Shown: positions 8,677-16,427 of the stretch, piece by piece
How the letters are laid out: every line of letters starts with the position of its first letter
Numbering within the stretch: the stretch's first letter is position 1
Translations under genes and position numbers: made by a program
Assembly: GCF_051200875.1 (NCBI RefSeq)
Contig: NZ_CP195191.1
Span: 3,038,001 to 3,102,000 of the forward strand
DNA: 64,000 nucleotides
Direction: 5' to 3'
From: Pseudotabrizicola sp051200875
GTDB lineage: Bacteria > Pseudomonadota > Alphaproteobacteria > Rhodobacterales > Rhodobacteraceae
Notes under the pieces: generated by a model
Told to the model about the DNA's origin: nothing
The model's input: only the letters and a program-made list of their open reading frames with translations
The model's database searches: none

Positions 8677-9549
8677 CTAATTGCCCAAGCTCTTCAGGCC
8701 CCCAAGAATGCTGTTAGCCCGCTCACCCAGATTGTCTTCGCCCGGGTTCAGTTTCAGGGCGGCAATCCGCGCCTGCCATTCCAGAGTTGCACGAGACATG
8801 TCAGGCGAAAGCCCCAGATCAGCCACCGTTTGTGCAACCTCGTTCATCTCTGCGGCTCGACGACCGCCGTGCACAATCATTCGTTCAAGATTGTAAGCGC
8901 CGCGCGCAGCCCAATTGAATCCGGGGTCAGATGCTTGCAGTGAGCTGAGGACTTCCGCTTCTACCCCAGCGGCGCGCGCAGCCAGAAAGCATTCGGCACT
9001 CAGCGCTTCCAGCCCTTTGATCATGACGGAACGCAGCATCTTTATGATTGATGCGCGGCCAATCTCTAAGCCCATGACAGCACCTGACATGCCAAGCGTT
9101 GCCAAAACTTGCTGAGCTTCCAGTGCGTGAGGGCCAGAAAGCAAAATCGGGACACGGTGTTTTTTCGGATGCACAGGGGCCATGATCGCCATGTCAACAT
9201 AGGCACCTCCGGCAGCTTCGATGATGGCTCCTGCCCTTTTCTTGGTGTCTGGCGCGCAGGAGTTTCCGTCAAGCCAAAGAACGCCGGGCGAAAGGAATGG
9301 GGCAGACTGCTTTGCCGCGTTCAGGGATTTATCTGCTGTCACAAGGCAAAAGACAACCTGCGCGTCGGCCAGCGCCTCGGCCTTGTTTGATGAAAAGCTC
9401 GCACCATGTGACGTGGCCGCATCCTGAATTTCTTGATCGTGTCTCAGATCGCTAACCGCCAAGTTTGACGGGCGCATCGAGCCCCAGCCCTCGGCGAAGG
9501 CGCGCGCGGCCTCTCCAAATCCAATCAGGGCGATCTTGTTCGCAACCAT
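8677..9549 (-). CDS. NAD(P)-binding oxidoreductase with DUF1932 C-terminal domain
   Basis: 290 residues. The N-terminus is a 6-phosphogluconate-dehydrogenase-like Rossmann domain (KIALIGFGEAARAF, dinucleotide loop GFGEAA), and the C-terminal half matches the DUF1932 helical domain, with the catalytic-lysine-like helix RASIIKMLRSVMIKGLEAL. It belongs to the beta-hydroxyacid dehydrogenase superfamily; the substrate is unknown. I place the start at 9549, because AGAGG lies 7 bases upstream of that ATG and the Rossmann strand follows at once; a 9-codon longer frame has no such site. It is divergent from the ring-cleavage genes at 9706 across 156 bases, so a role in that pathway is plausible. Confidence 0.82.
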   Translation of the reverse strand: MVANKIALIGFGEAARAFAEGWGSMRPSNLAVSDLRHDQEIQDAATSHGASFSSNKAEALADAQVVFCLVTADKSLNAAKQSAPFLSPGVLWLDGNSCAPDTKKRAGAIIEAAGGAYVDMAIMAPVHPKKHRVPILLSGPHALEAQQVLATLGMSGAVMGLEIGRASIIKMLRSVMIKGLEALSAECFLAARAAGVEAEVLSSLQASDPGFNWAARGAYNLERMIVHGGRRAAEMNEVAQTVADLGLSPDMSRATLEWQARIAALKLNPGEDNLGERANSILGGLKSLGN

Positions 9550-9705
9550 TCGAAACCTCTCGAAATCCGGTGCCACAAAGGGTGCCGCAGAAGCGCCGAT
9601 TTGAATAGCCGTTATAGCTTGAATTTATGCATCGTCCCCTTCTTTTCATTGGCGGACAGTGCTCACGTTCTGCAGGCTGCGGCCGATAAAATACGGAGTT
9701 ACTTC

Positions 9706-10440
9706 ATGACCGACGCCAAGACTGCGCTCGTTATTTCTGCTCATGCTGCCGATTTTGTGTGGCGCTGCGGGGGGGCAATCGCTTTGCATTCGGAACAGGG
9801 CTACCGGGTAACGGTTGTTTGCCTCTCCTTTGGTGAGCGCGGAGAGAGCGCGAAGTTATGGAAGCAGCCCGGAATGACATTGCAAAAGGTCAAAGATGTC
9901 AGAAAGGCCGAGGCCGAACGGGCCGCCGAGGCATTAGGGGTGCATGACCTGATCGCTTTTGACATGGGCGATTATCCTTTGGAATTCACGCGAGACGCCA
10001 AAGACCGTTTGGTAGATGTCATGCGTGCGGTGCAGCCATCCTTCCTGCTCAGCCATTCACAATATGACCCCTATAACACCGACCATATGCTTACGACGCA
10101 GGTGGTTCTTGAATGTCGATCGACCGCGCAGGCTTGGGGTCACAATCCGGGGCAAAAGGTGCTTGGGGCGCCGCAACTTTACCTGTTTGAACCTCACCAG
10201 ACCGAACAGATGGGCTGGAAACCCGATACATTCCTCGACATCACGCCCGTGTGGTCCAAGAAACGCGCGGCCATCGAATGTATGGAAGGCCAAGAGCACC
10301 TTTGGGATTTCTACACCCGCGTCGCGCAGAACCGGGCAAACCATTTCACACGCAATTCGGGCGGCCAGTCCGGCGGACGTGACTGCAAATACGCCGAAGG
10401 GTTCCAGTCGATCTTTCCACGCACCGTGGATGAACTCTAA
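9706..10440 (+). CDS. PIG-L/LmbE-family protein, probable 4-oxalomesaconate hydratase
   Basis: 244 residues of the PIG-L (LmbE-like) zinc fold. The usual deacetylase motif AHPDDE appears as AHAADF: the zinc His and second Asp remain while the catalytic Asp is Ala. The other metal site SHSQYDPYNTDHM is intact. GalB, the gallate-pathway 4-oxalomesaconate hydratase, is a PIG-L protein that hydrates rather than deacetylates, and the downstream aldolase and tautomerase support that reading here. The start at 9706 is chosen for a GGAG site about 9 bases upstream and for the direct entry into the first strand. Next gene begins 14 bases after the stop. Deacetylase activity on another substrate cannot be excluded. 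Confidence 0.75.
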   Translation: MTDAKTALVISAHAADFVWRCGGAIALHSEQGYRVTVVCLSFGERGESAKLWKQPGMTLQKVKDVRKAEAERAAEALGVHDLIAFDMGDYPLEFTRDAKDRLVDVMRAVQPSFLLSHSQYDPYNTDHMLTTQVVLECRSTAQAWGHNPGQKVLGAPQLYLFEPHQTEQMGWKPDTFLDITPVWSKKRAAIECMEGQEHLWDFYTRVAQNRANHFTRNSGGQSGGRDCKYAEGFQSIFPRTVDEL

Positions 10441-10454
10441 GAATGGAGGCTGCT

Positions 10455-11399
10455 ATGGGTGACGTCGCACATCTGGGCCATGTCGAGATTTACACCGACA
10501 AGTTCGATCAGAGCCTTGATTTCTTTACCCGGGTCTATGGCCTGAAACTAATGGGCCAAGACGAGTCTTCGGCCTATCTGCGCGCTTGGGACGATTACGA
10601 GTTCCACAGCCTGAAACTCACGCGCCATCACACGACCGGGGTCGCGCATATCGGCTATCGAGTGTCATCTTCCGAGGCACTGGAGCGCCGCGCTGCTGCG
10701 ATCATGGCGAGCGGATACAAGGTTCTGGGCTGGGTCGATGGTGATCTAGGCCATGGCCGGGCTTTCCGATTTGAAGACCCCTTTGGTCATGTATTTGAGC
10801 TTTACTGGGAAACGAAAAAGCCCAAAGGGCAGGGGGCCGATGCGCCCGCGCTCAAGAACACTGCCAGCGCCTTTAGCGGTGCCCCACCACGCCGGATTGA
10901 TCACCTCAATCTCTTGTCTTCGGATGTAGGGGAATTCCGACGTTTTATGGAAACCTGTCTCGGCTCTAAGGTCACCGAGATTATCCAGCTAGACAACGGG
11001 CGCATCGGCGGCTGCTGGTTTACCGTGAATAACAAGACTTACGATCTGGCTTGTACCGAGGAACATGGCGGCGGTGTCGGGCGTCTACACCACGTTACTT
11101 ATGCCACCGATCAGCGCGAAGATATTCTGCGCGCTGCCGATATCTTTCTGCAAAACGGCGTGCACATCGAAACCGGGCCCCATAAGCACGCCATTCAAGG
11201 CACCTTCTTTCTTTATGTCTGGGAACCGGCCGGCAATCGGATCGAACTTGCAAACGCTGGTGCGCGGCTGATCCTTGATCCCGATTGGGAAACGGTGGTC
11301 TGGACCGAAACGGAACGGAAAAAGGGTCAGGCTTGGGGACTGAAAACCATCGAGACTTTCCATACCCATGGCACGCCTCCGGTAAAGAAGGACCACTGA
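10455..11399 (+). CDS. Type I (VOC-fold) extradiol ring-cleavage dioxygenase
   Basis: 314 residues made of two vicinal-oxygen-chelate modules, like catechol 2,3-dioxygenases and homoprotocatechuate 2,3-dioxygenase. The second module keeps the full 2-His-1-carboxylate iron or manganese site: His150 (RIDHLNLL), His212/His213 (RLHHVTY) and Glu264 (NRIEL), with the active-site Tyr in FFLYVWEP. A catalytically active extradiol enzyme is therefore likely; the substrate is not evident. The start is ATG 10455 because GGAGG (10445-10449) sits 5 bases before it; the ATG at 10443 is upstream of this site. It stands between the GalB-like hydratase and the CHA aldolase, suggesting that it makes the substrate for them. 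Confidence 0.85.
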   Translation: MGDVAHLGHVEIYTDKFDQSLDFFTRVYGLKLMGQDESSAYLRAWDDYEFHSLKLTRHHTTGVAHIGYRVSSSEALERRAAAIMASGYKVLGWVDGDLGHGRAFRFEDPFGHVFELYWETKKPKGQGADAPALKNTASAFSGAPPRRIDHLNLLSSDVGEFRRFMETCLGSKVTEIIQLDNGRIGGCWFTVNNKTYDLACTEEHGGGVGRLHHVTYATDQREDILRAADIFLQNGVHIETGPHKHAIQGTFFLYVWEPAGNRIELANAGARLILDPDWETVVWTETERKKGQAWGLKTIETFHTHGTPPVKKDH

Positions 11400-11400
11400 C

Positions 11401-12072
11401 ATGCCGATCGTGGTGCAAAACATACCCCGCGCCGAGCGGTCCGTGATCGAAGGACTGGCGCGGGCGGGCGTAGCCACCGTGCACGAAGCGCAGGGGCGAC
11501 GGGGGTGCTTGGCCGCCCATATGCGCCCAATCTATTCTGGCGCACAAATCGCTGGATCGGCCGTGACCATCAGTGCGCCTCCCGGTGACAACTGGATGCT
11601 GCATGTGGCGATCGAACAATTGCAGGACGGAGATATCCTTGTGGTTGCTCCAACGTCACCCTGCGACAACGGCTATTTCGGCGATTTGCTGGCAACCTCG
11701 GCCATGGCCCGCGGGTGCCGTGGATTGGTGATTGATGCGGGTGTCCGTGACATTCGCGATTTGAAAGTGATGGGCTTTCCGGTCTGGTCAAAGGCTATCT
11801 CTGCGCAGGGCACAGTCAAGGAAACCTTGGGCGATGTGAACGTTCCGATCGTCTGCGCAGGCCAGGCCATTCATCCCGGCGATGTGATTGTGGCCGATGA
11901 CGATGGTGTGGTCGTTGTCACGCAATCCGAAGCAGCGACAGTGCTCGCGGCTGCCGAAAAGCGACTTGCTGCAGAAGAGGCGAAACGCAAGCGATTGGCT
12001 GCGGGTGAGTTGGGGCTGGATATCTATGACATGCGTCCGCGACTTGCCGAGAAGGGCCTGAAGTATGTCTGA
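11401..12072 (+). CDS. 4-carboxy-4-hydroxy-2-oxoadipate aldolase / oxaloacetate decarboxylase (RraA family)
   Basis: 223-residue class II aldolase of the RraA-like family. LigK, GalC and ProA cleave 4-carboxy-4-hydroxy-2-oxoadipate to pyruvate and oxaloacetate and also decarboxylate oxaloacetate. The core motifs GDNWMLHVAIEQ and GLVIDAGVRDI are visible; the Arg-Asp pair in GVRD contributes to pyruvate and metal binding in the family. The C-terminal helix KRLAAEEAKRKRLAAGELG is typical of CHA aldolases and absent from RraA ribonuclease regulators. AAGGA lies about 10 bases upstream of the ATG. The gene starts one base after the dioxygenase stop and overlaps the tautomerase gene by 8 bases. Confidence 0.87.
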   Translation: MPIVVQNIPRAERSVIEGLARAGVATVHEAQGRRGCLAAHMRPIYSGAQIAGSAVTISAPPGDNWMLHVAIEQLQDGDILVVAPTSPCDNGYFGDLLATSAMARGCRGLVIDAGVRDIRDLKVMGFPVWSKAISAQGTVKETLGDVNVPIVCAGQAIHPGDVIVADDDGVVVVTQSEAATVLAAAEKRLAAEEAKRKRLAAGELGLDIYDMRPRLAEKGLKYV

Positions 12073-13123
12073 GACAGGTATTCCCTGTCTGTGGATGCGT
12101 GGGGGTACGTCGAAGGGGGCTTACTTTCTTGCCCGTGACTTGCCCGTTGACCCCATTGCCCGCAACGAGTTGCTTCTACGCATCATGGGCAGCCCGGACC
12201 CACGACAAATTGACGGGATCGGAGGAGGAGACCCTCTGACCTCAAAGGTTGCAATCCTTTCCCCTTCGTCGCGGCCAGATGCGGATGTGGACTACCTGTT
12301 CCTGCAAGTCTTCGTTGACCAGTCCTTGGTAAGCGACGCGCAGGGCTGCGGCAATATTCTGGCTGGGGTAGGTCCAGCCGCGATCGAGCGCGGAATGGTG
12401 ACCGTGAAAGGCGAAGAAACGCCTGTTCGGATTCATATGGTCAATACCGGAGAGGTCGCCTTGGCCCGGGTGGCAACGCCGGCCGGGAAGGTCAGCTATC
12501 GCGGTAATGCAGCGATTGACGGTGTTCCCGGAACTCATGCCGCCATTCCATTGATGTTTCAGGGCATCGAAGGGTCCATGTGCGGTGCCCTTTTGCCCAC
12601 GGGCAATCCGGTCGATGTCATTGATGGCATAGCTTGCACGCTGATTGACAACGGTATGCCCTGCGTCGTGATGGCCGCATCGGATTTTGGCCTGACGGGG
12701 GAAGAGGGGCGTGAGACACTGGAAGGCATGGGTGACCTCCGGAGACTTGTCGAAAAGATTCGGCTGCAGGCCGGTCCGTTGATGGGTCTGGGCGATGTCA
12801 CTGAAAAATCGGTGCCCAAGATGACGCTCGTTTCAGCGCCGACCAATGGCGGCGCGATCCGGACACAAAGTTTCATACCGCACCGCGCCCATGCCAGCAT
12901 CGGTGTCTTTGCCGCCGTTTCGGTCGCGACCGCCTGCACTTTGCCTGACGGTCCGGCACAGCGGCTTTCAAGCATGCCGAAGGACGGACGCTTTCTTATT
13001 GAGCATCCGTCGGGTGTGGCCGAGGTTCTTCTGGATCAAGACCCGAGTGGGAGAATTCTTGGAGCAGGTACTTTGCGAACAGCCCGGAAACTGATGGATG
13101 GGATGGTCTTTCCGTCGGTTTAG
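12065..13123 (+). CDS. 4-oxalomesaconate tautomerase (PrpF family)
   Basis: 352 residues of the PrpF branch of the diaminopimelate-epimerase fold. The N-terminal MRGGTSKGAYF and GIGGGDPLTSKVA, and the second-half GNCGN-like AQGCGNILAGVG, are characteristic; the Cys in QGCGN occupies the usual catalytic position. GalD and LigU of this family interconvert tautomers or positional isomers of 4-oxalomesaconate. PrpF itself isomerises 2-methylaconitate, but company with a CHA aldolase and a GalB-like hydratase favours GalD/LigU. It overlaps the aldolase gene by 8 bases and ends the operon; a rho-independent hairpin follows 78 bases on. Confidence 0.85.
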   Translation: MSETGIPCLWMRGGTSKGAYFLARDLPVDPIARNELLLRIMGSPDPRQIDGIGGGDPLTSKVAILSPSSRPDADVDYLFLQVFVDQSLVSDAQGCGNILAGVGPAAIERGMVTVKGEETPVRIHMVNTGEVALARVATPAGKVSYRGNAAIDGVPGTHAAIPLMFQGIEGSMCGALLPTGNPVDVIDGIACTLIDNGMPCVVMAASDFGLTGEEGRETLEGMGDLRRLVEKIRLQAGPLMGLGDVTEKSVPKMTLVSAPTNGGAIRTQSFIPHRAHASIGVFAAVSVATACTLPDGPAQRLSSMPKDGRFLIEHPSGVAEVLLDQDPSGRILGAGTLRTARKLMDGMVFPSV

Positions 13124-13201
13124 GCTGGCAGTGCCTTGCCGCTAGCCCAACAGGTAGGCTGAAATGCCCAAGCAAGTATTCAGACCAGATCCTGTAAGGC
13201 G

Positions 13202-13233
13202 AATGCCACCAAGTGCTATGGCATTTTATTCTT
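13202..13233 (+). terminator. Rho-independent terminator of the ring-cleavage operon
   Basis: Perfect 7-bp stem AATGCCA / TGGCATT (13202-13208 with 13219-13225), 10-base loop, then TTATTCTTT. It follows the tautomerase gene and has a U-rich tail only in the plus direction. Confidence 0.7.
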
Positions 13234-13250
13234 TACGCAATGTTGGAAAG

Positions 13251-13325
13251 TGGCAGCCCGTAGGGGAGTCGAACCCCTCTTTTCAGGTTGAAAACCTGAC
13301 GTCCTAACCGATAGACGAACGGGCC
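13251..13325 (-). tRNA. tRNA-Glu (anticodon UUC)
   Basis: The minus strand folds as a complete 75-nt tRNA with encoded CCA (complement of 13251-13253). The acceptor arm GGCCCGT pairs with ACGGGCT (G-U at 1-72). The anticodon stem TCAGG / CCTGA holds the loop TTTTCAA, giving anticodon TTC. The T arm GGGGT-TCGACTC-CCC is intact. No integrase or duplicated 3' end lies beside it. Confidence 0.95.
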
Positions 13326-13379
13326 ACTGGGCGGCTCATTAGCCTAGCCCGGCGCGCACTGCAAGAGTGGAACGCTTCG

Positions 13380-14180
13380 TCAGCCGTCGATTTTTTTTCC
13401 GATGACGGCGATGGCTTGCTGATACACCGTTGCCGCATTCCATTCCTTGATCACGGCAAAATTGGGCTCTCCCTGTTGGTAGCCCTTTCCAGCTTTCCAG
13501 CCTTTTTTCCGTAGATAATTGGCGGTTGTCGCCAAGGCATCAGTCTGGTTGCTTAAGTCTACTCGGCCGTCGCCATTTCCGTCCACGCCATATGCCAACG
13601 CGTTTCCGGGCAAGAATTGGGTGTGCCCAAGCTCTCCATGCTTTGCGCCCACTGTCTTGGACGTGATGGTTCCCTGATCCACCAATTTCAACGCGCCGAT
13701 CAGATGCGGCCGGAAAAAATCTGACCGGCGGCAGTCGTAAGCCAGCGTCGCGATGGCCGAGACCACGTTCGTATCGCCCATGAAAGAGCCAAAACCGGTT
13801 TCCATGCCGTGGATGGCGATTAGCACACCCGCTGGGACGCCATATTTGCTTTCCAGCGATGCGTAGAGAGACGCGTTCTTGGCTTTTCGAGACCGTCCTT
13901 GTTTTGCGATCGTTTCACCGCCACGCACCTGCATGAATTTTTCAAAGGTGTATTTGAAGCTTTTCTGATTGCGGTCCGCGGCAATGGTGGCCTTGGAATA
14001 TGAGGAACCCATAAGCGCTGCGATACCGCGTTCGCGGACGCCCTCTGCTTTTGCTTCCGCTGCAAACTCAGCCTTCCAAGCTTCGTATTTTCCGCCAGTA
14101 TCGGAGCAAAATGCTGCCAAGCTTGGTGAAGCGAGGATTGCAGCAGCCAAAGTCAATGCAGTCAGACGAAATGCGAACAT
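13380..14180 (-). CDS. Lytic murein transglycosylase, MltB-like
   Basis: 266-residue exported enzyme that cleaves peptidoglycan glycan strands with formation of 1,6-anhydro ends. A signal peptide is clear (MFAFRLTALTLAAAILASPSLA, cleaved before AFCSD); there is no lipobox, so a soluble periplasmic form is likely. The catalytic Glu lies in IHGMETGFGSF, and the substrate-binding motif GELGHTQFLPGNALAYGVDGNGD is typical of the SLT_2/MltB family. A C-terminal peptidoglycan-binding domain is missing, which is common for this short form. It stands alone between tRNA-Glu and the flagellar minus-strand operon. Its position beside flagellar genes may be chance. Confidence 0.88.
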   Translation of the reverse strand: MFAFRLTALTLAAAILASPSLAAFCSDTGGKYEAWKAEFAAEAKAEGVRERGIAALMGSSYSKATIAADRNQKSFKYTFEKFMQVRGGETIAKQGRSRKAKNASLYASLESKYGVPAGVLIAIHGMETGFGSFMGDTNVVSAIATLAYDCRRSDFFRPHLIGALKLVDQGTITSKTVGAKHGELGHTQFLPGNALAYGVDGNGDGRVDLSNQTDALATTANYLRKKGWKAGKGYQQGEPNFAVIKEWNAATVYQQAIAVIGKKIDG

Positions 14181-14324
14181 TTAAAACTCCGGTCACATGA
14201 TGGGTCAGAGTGTAAGGCCTGCAGATATTCAATCAAGTGCTAGCTTTCTGCACTTCGCAATTCCGCTGGACGCCTTTGGTTCACCGTCAGAATGAACGCT
14301 GAGACAGGGCGCAATGTCACTGCG

Positions 14325-16427
14325 CTAATTCAACGTCGTTTGCTGCAACAGGCTGGCGATGTCCTCTAGGTCTGCGGCCGTGCCTTCCGCCGCATTTTTT
14401 GATTGTGCAATTGAGGGGCCGTCTGATCGTGGCACTTCTCGGGTCGCGGACTGTGCCAGCCGTGACCACGGATCTTCTCCCTGAAGGGCGACTTCGCTCC
14501 ATTCTCCCGTCCAGCGTTTCACCCGCATCGCTTCTTCGTCTTGGCCCATGGCCGCCAGCAAAAGTGCAAGATCCTCGTGCTTGTTCAACGCCGCCAAGGC
14601 CTCCGCACGAAGGTCCGATAAAGACGGGCTTTCGACGCCAACCAGAATATCGAGTGCCCGCCTTCCATCACGCTGAGAAAGGGCAAGTCTGGCTTGCATC
14701 TCGTTCGAGGCAGCCGCCGGGTCGACCCAATCTTCTGCCAATGTGGGCAATCCCAAACTGAGCAAACGGTCAAAGATCAAAGCGCGGTCTGCGGATGTCA
14801 CCGCCAGTCGATCTGATGGGTTCGTCTGCGACGCCATGGTGAGCAGCAGGCCATCGCCACCTTTTTCGGCAAGGAGACCCCAAACATCGCGAACTGTTTC
14901 CGGGTCCAGATTTGCAAGAGACAGGGCAGCCTCAAACTCGCCCTCCAATGCGCGGGTCACGGCCAGTGCACGGGTAAGGGCAGGACCATCCGGCCCTCTA
15001 GCTTCAACAAAATAAAGCGCCTCCAGTTCTGTCAGGAAATCGACACCTATCGATTGCTTCTTTCGGAAAGCCGTTTCTGCCTTCAAGATCAACGTTTTCA
15101 GGTTGGTATGCGCGGTTACGGAGTCAATGTGATGCTGGGCGCCGTCCAGATCGTGCTTTGCCAATGAAATCTCGGTCGCAACCAATGCAGCGCTGTCTTT
15201 GGCGGGGGGCATGGCGCGAGAGAGGGTTGAGGCAATCAGATCTGCACTCTCAAGTTTGTTCGCCGCAATCAGCTTGGCGGATAAATCTGATGCGAGACTG
15301 GTTTGCAGGTGCACGGGTAAGGCCATGAAGGCCTGCACAACGCTATTCGCATCCACATTCAAGGCGTTTGCGTCACCCGGCAATGCTGCCAGAGCCCAAA
15401 GTGCCAACTGGCCTTTGCAACTGGTCTGGTCTGCAAACGGGTTTTCTCCGACTGGATGACCGTCGAGGATCTGTGAAATAGCCACCAAAATGTCCGTCGA
15501 GTCTGAAGACAGGCCGAAACTTTCAATAAGGTTGCGCGCTTCTGCCCCGAAACCAAAGTAGAGATGTGTGCGAACGGCGGCAAGCAAGGCGGGTTGATCG
15601 ACCAGATCGAATTCTCCCAGAATTGCATTCCGGGATTTTGCAAGAGCTTCCGCCGGAGACCCTTCTGTATGCCATTGGGGAATGGCAACATGGTCTTCGG
15701 GTCGGCAGAGTTGCCCCTCATCTGACAAAGCTGGAACAGGCCCGATATGCAGGTTCAGTTGCCTGTCTGTCTCCAAATTCTTCGGGTCAGACGGAGTGTG
15801 TTCAGGCGGGCGAAGTTCAACAATCCCCGTTGCACTTGCAGCATCAATGCTTTTCGCAAGTCGTTGGCGAAGGTCTTGCAGCTGTAAAGAGGAGATCAGC
15901 GGGCTTTCGGCAGACCCTTCACGGGTGGACAGCGGAAGACTGCGCTCCATCGTTGTCCATTGATAGGTGCTTTCAGTCCTTTGATGCGGTCGCGCGCGGG
16001 GGCGAAGCGTTTGGATCGTGCCGAGGGGAGGCAGAGCGGACCCAGCCAAAGTTGTTTCAAACACGGAAGCGGGCGGTGCCGCGCCATCGTGAATGTCGAT
16101 GACGATCAGGCCATTGGCCGCGGCCTCCATCACGGCATGGCAGGCGCATCCGATCCCAAGGATCAAGTTGCCGGAACGGGGGTCCGCCCAAATGGATTTC
16201 AGCCTTTGCCGCCCAATCAATTGGAACACCCGGGTCAAATCATAGGCCGGATTGCCTTCCGTGATGGCGAGTTCGTATCCGGTCTCCGTTCGTCCGAAGG
16301 CCACATTCGGCTTTCCGTTGAACTGCAGGACGAGTCTGGTGAATGCGCCATGTTCACCGGTTTTCACGACGACCTGGGCAGAGGCCGGTGCCGCAAGTAT
16401 GGCAAACACAAAGAGCAGAATTCTCAT
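14325..16427 (-). CDS. Large secreted protein of the motA operon, AMIN-like N-terminus
   Basis: 700 residues with a signal peptide (MRILLFVFAILAAPASA). Residues about 20-115 have alternating strands such as FTRLVLQF, YELAI and LILGIGC that resemble an AMIN-type beta domain, plus a CACHAV pair of cysteines. After a Pro-rich linker the rest is helical, Ala/Leu-rich and repetitive, like TPR or SEL1 repeats. I do not recognise a named family. The ATG overlaps the motA stop by four bases, so its expression is coupled to the stator. An envelope role near the motor is inference: AMIN domains bind peptidoglycan-associated structures. It ends the minus-strand flagellar operon. Confidence 0.7.
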   Translation of the reverse strand: MRILLFVFAILAAPASAQVVVKTGEHGAFTRLVLQFNGKPNVAFGRTETGYELAITEGNPAYDLTRVFQLIGRQRLKSIWADPRSGNLILGIGCACHAVMEAAANGLIVIDIHDGAAPPASVFETTLAGSALPPLGTIQTLRPRARPHQRTESTYQWTTMERSLPLSTREGSAESPLISSLQLQDLRQRLAKSIDAASATGIVELRPPEHTPSDPKNLETDRQLNLHIGPVPALSDEGQLCRPEDHVAIPQWHTEGSPAEALAKSRNAILGEFDLVDQPALLAAVRTHLYFGFGAEARNLIESFGLSSDSTDILVAISQILDGHPVGENPFADQTSCKGQLALWALAALPGDANALNVDANSVVQAFMALPVHLQTSLASDLSAKLIAANKLESADLIASTLSRAMPPAKDSAALVATEISLAKHDLDGAQHHIDSVTAHTNLKTLILKAETAFRKKQSIGVDFLTELEALYFVEARGPDGPALTRALAVTRALEGEFEAALSLANLDPETVRDVWGLLAEKGGDGLLLTMASQTNPSDRLAVTSADRALIFDRLLSLGLPTLAEDWVDPAAASNEMQARLALSQRDGRRALDILVGVESPSLSDLRAEALAALNKHEDLALLLAAMGQDEEAMRVKRWTGEWSEVALQGEDPWSRLAQSATREVPRSDGPSIAQSKNAAEGTAADLEDIASLLQQTTLN

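Noticed and set aside
13251..13325. Possible integration site at tRNA-Glu
   Set aside because: No integrase, no repeated tRNA 3' end and no change in gene type on either side.
13124..14324. Additional small genes around tRNA-Glu and the transglycosylase
   Set aside because: Short frames in 13124-13250 and 14181-14324 lack ribosome sites or family features.
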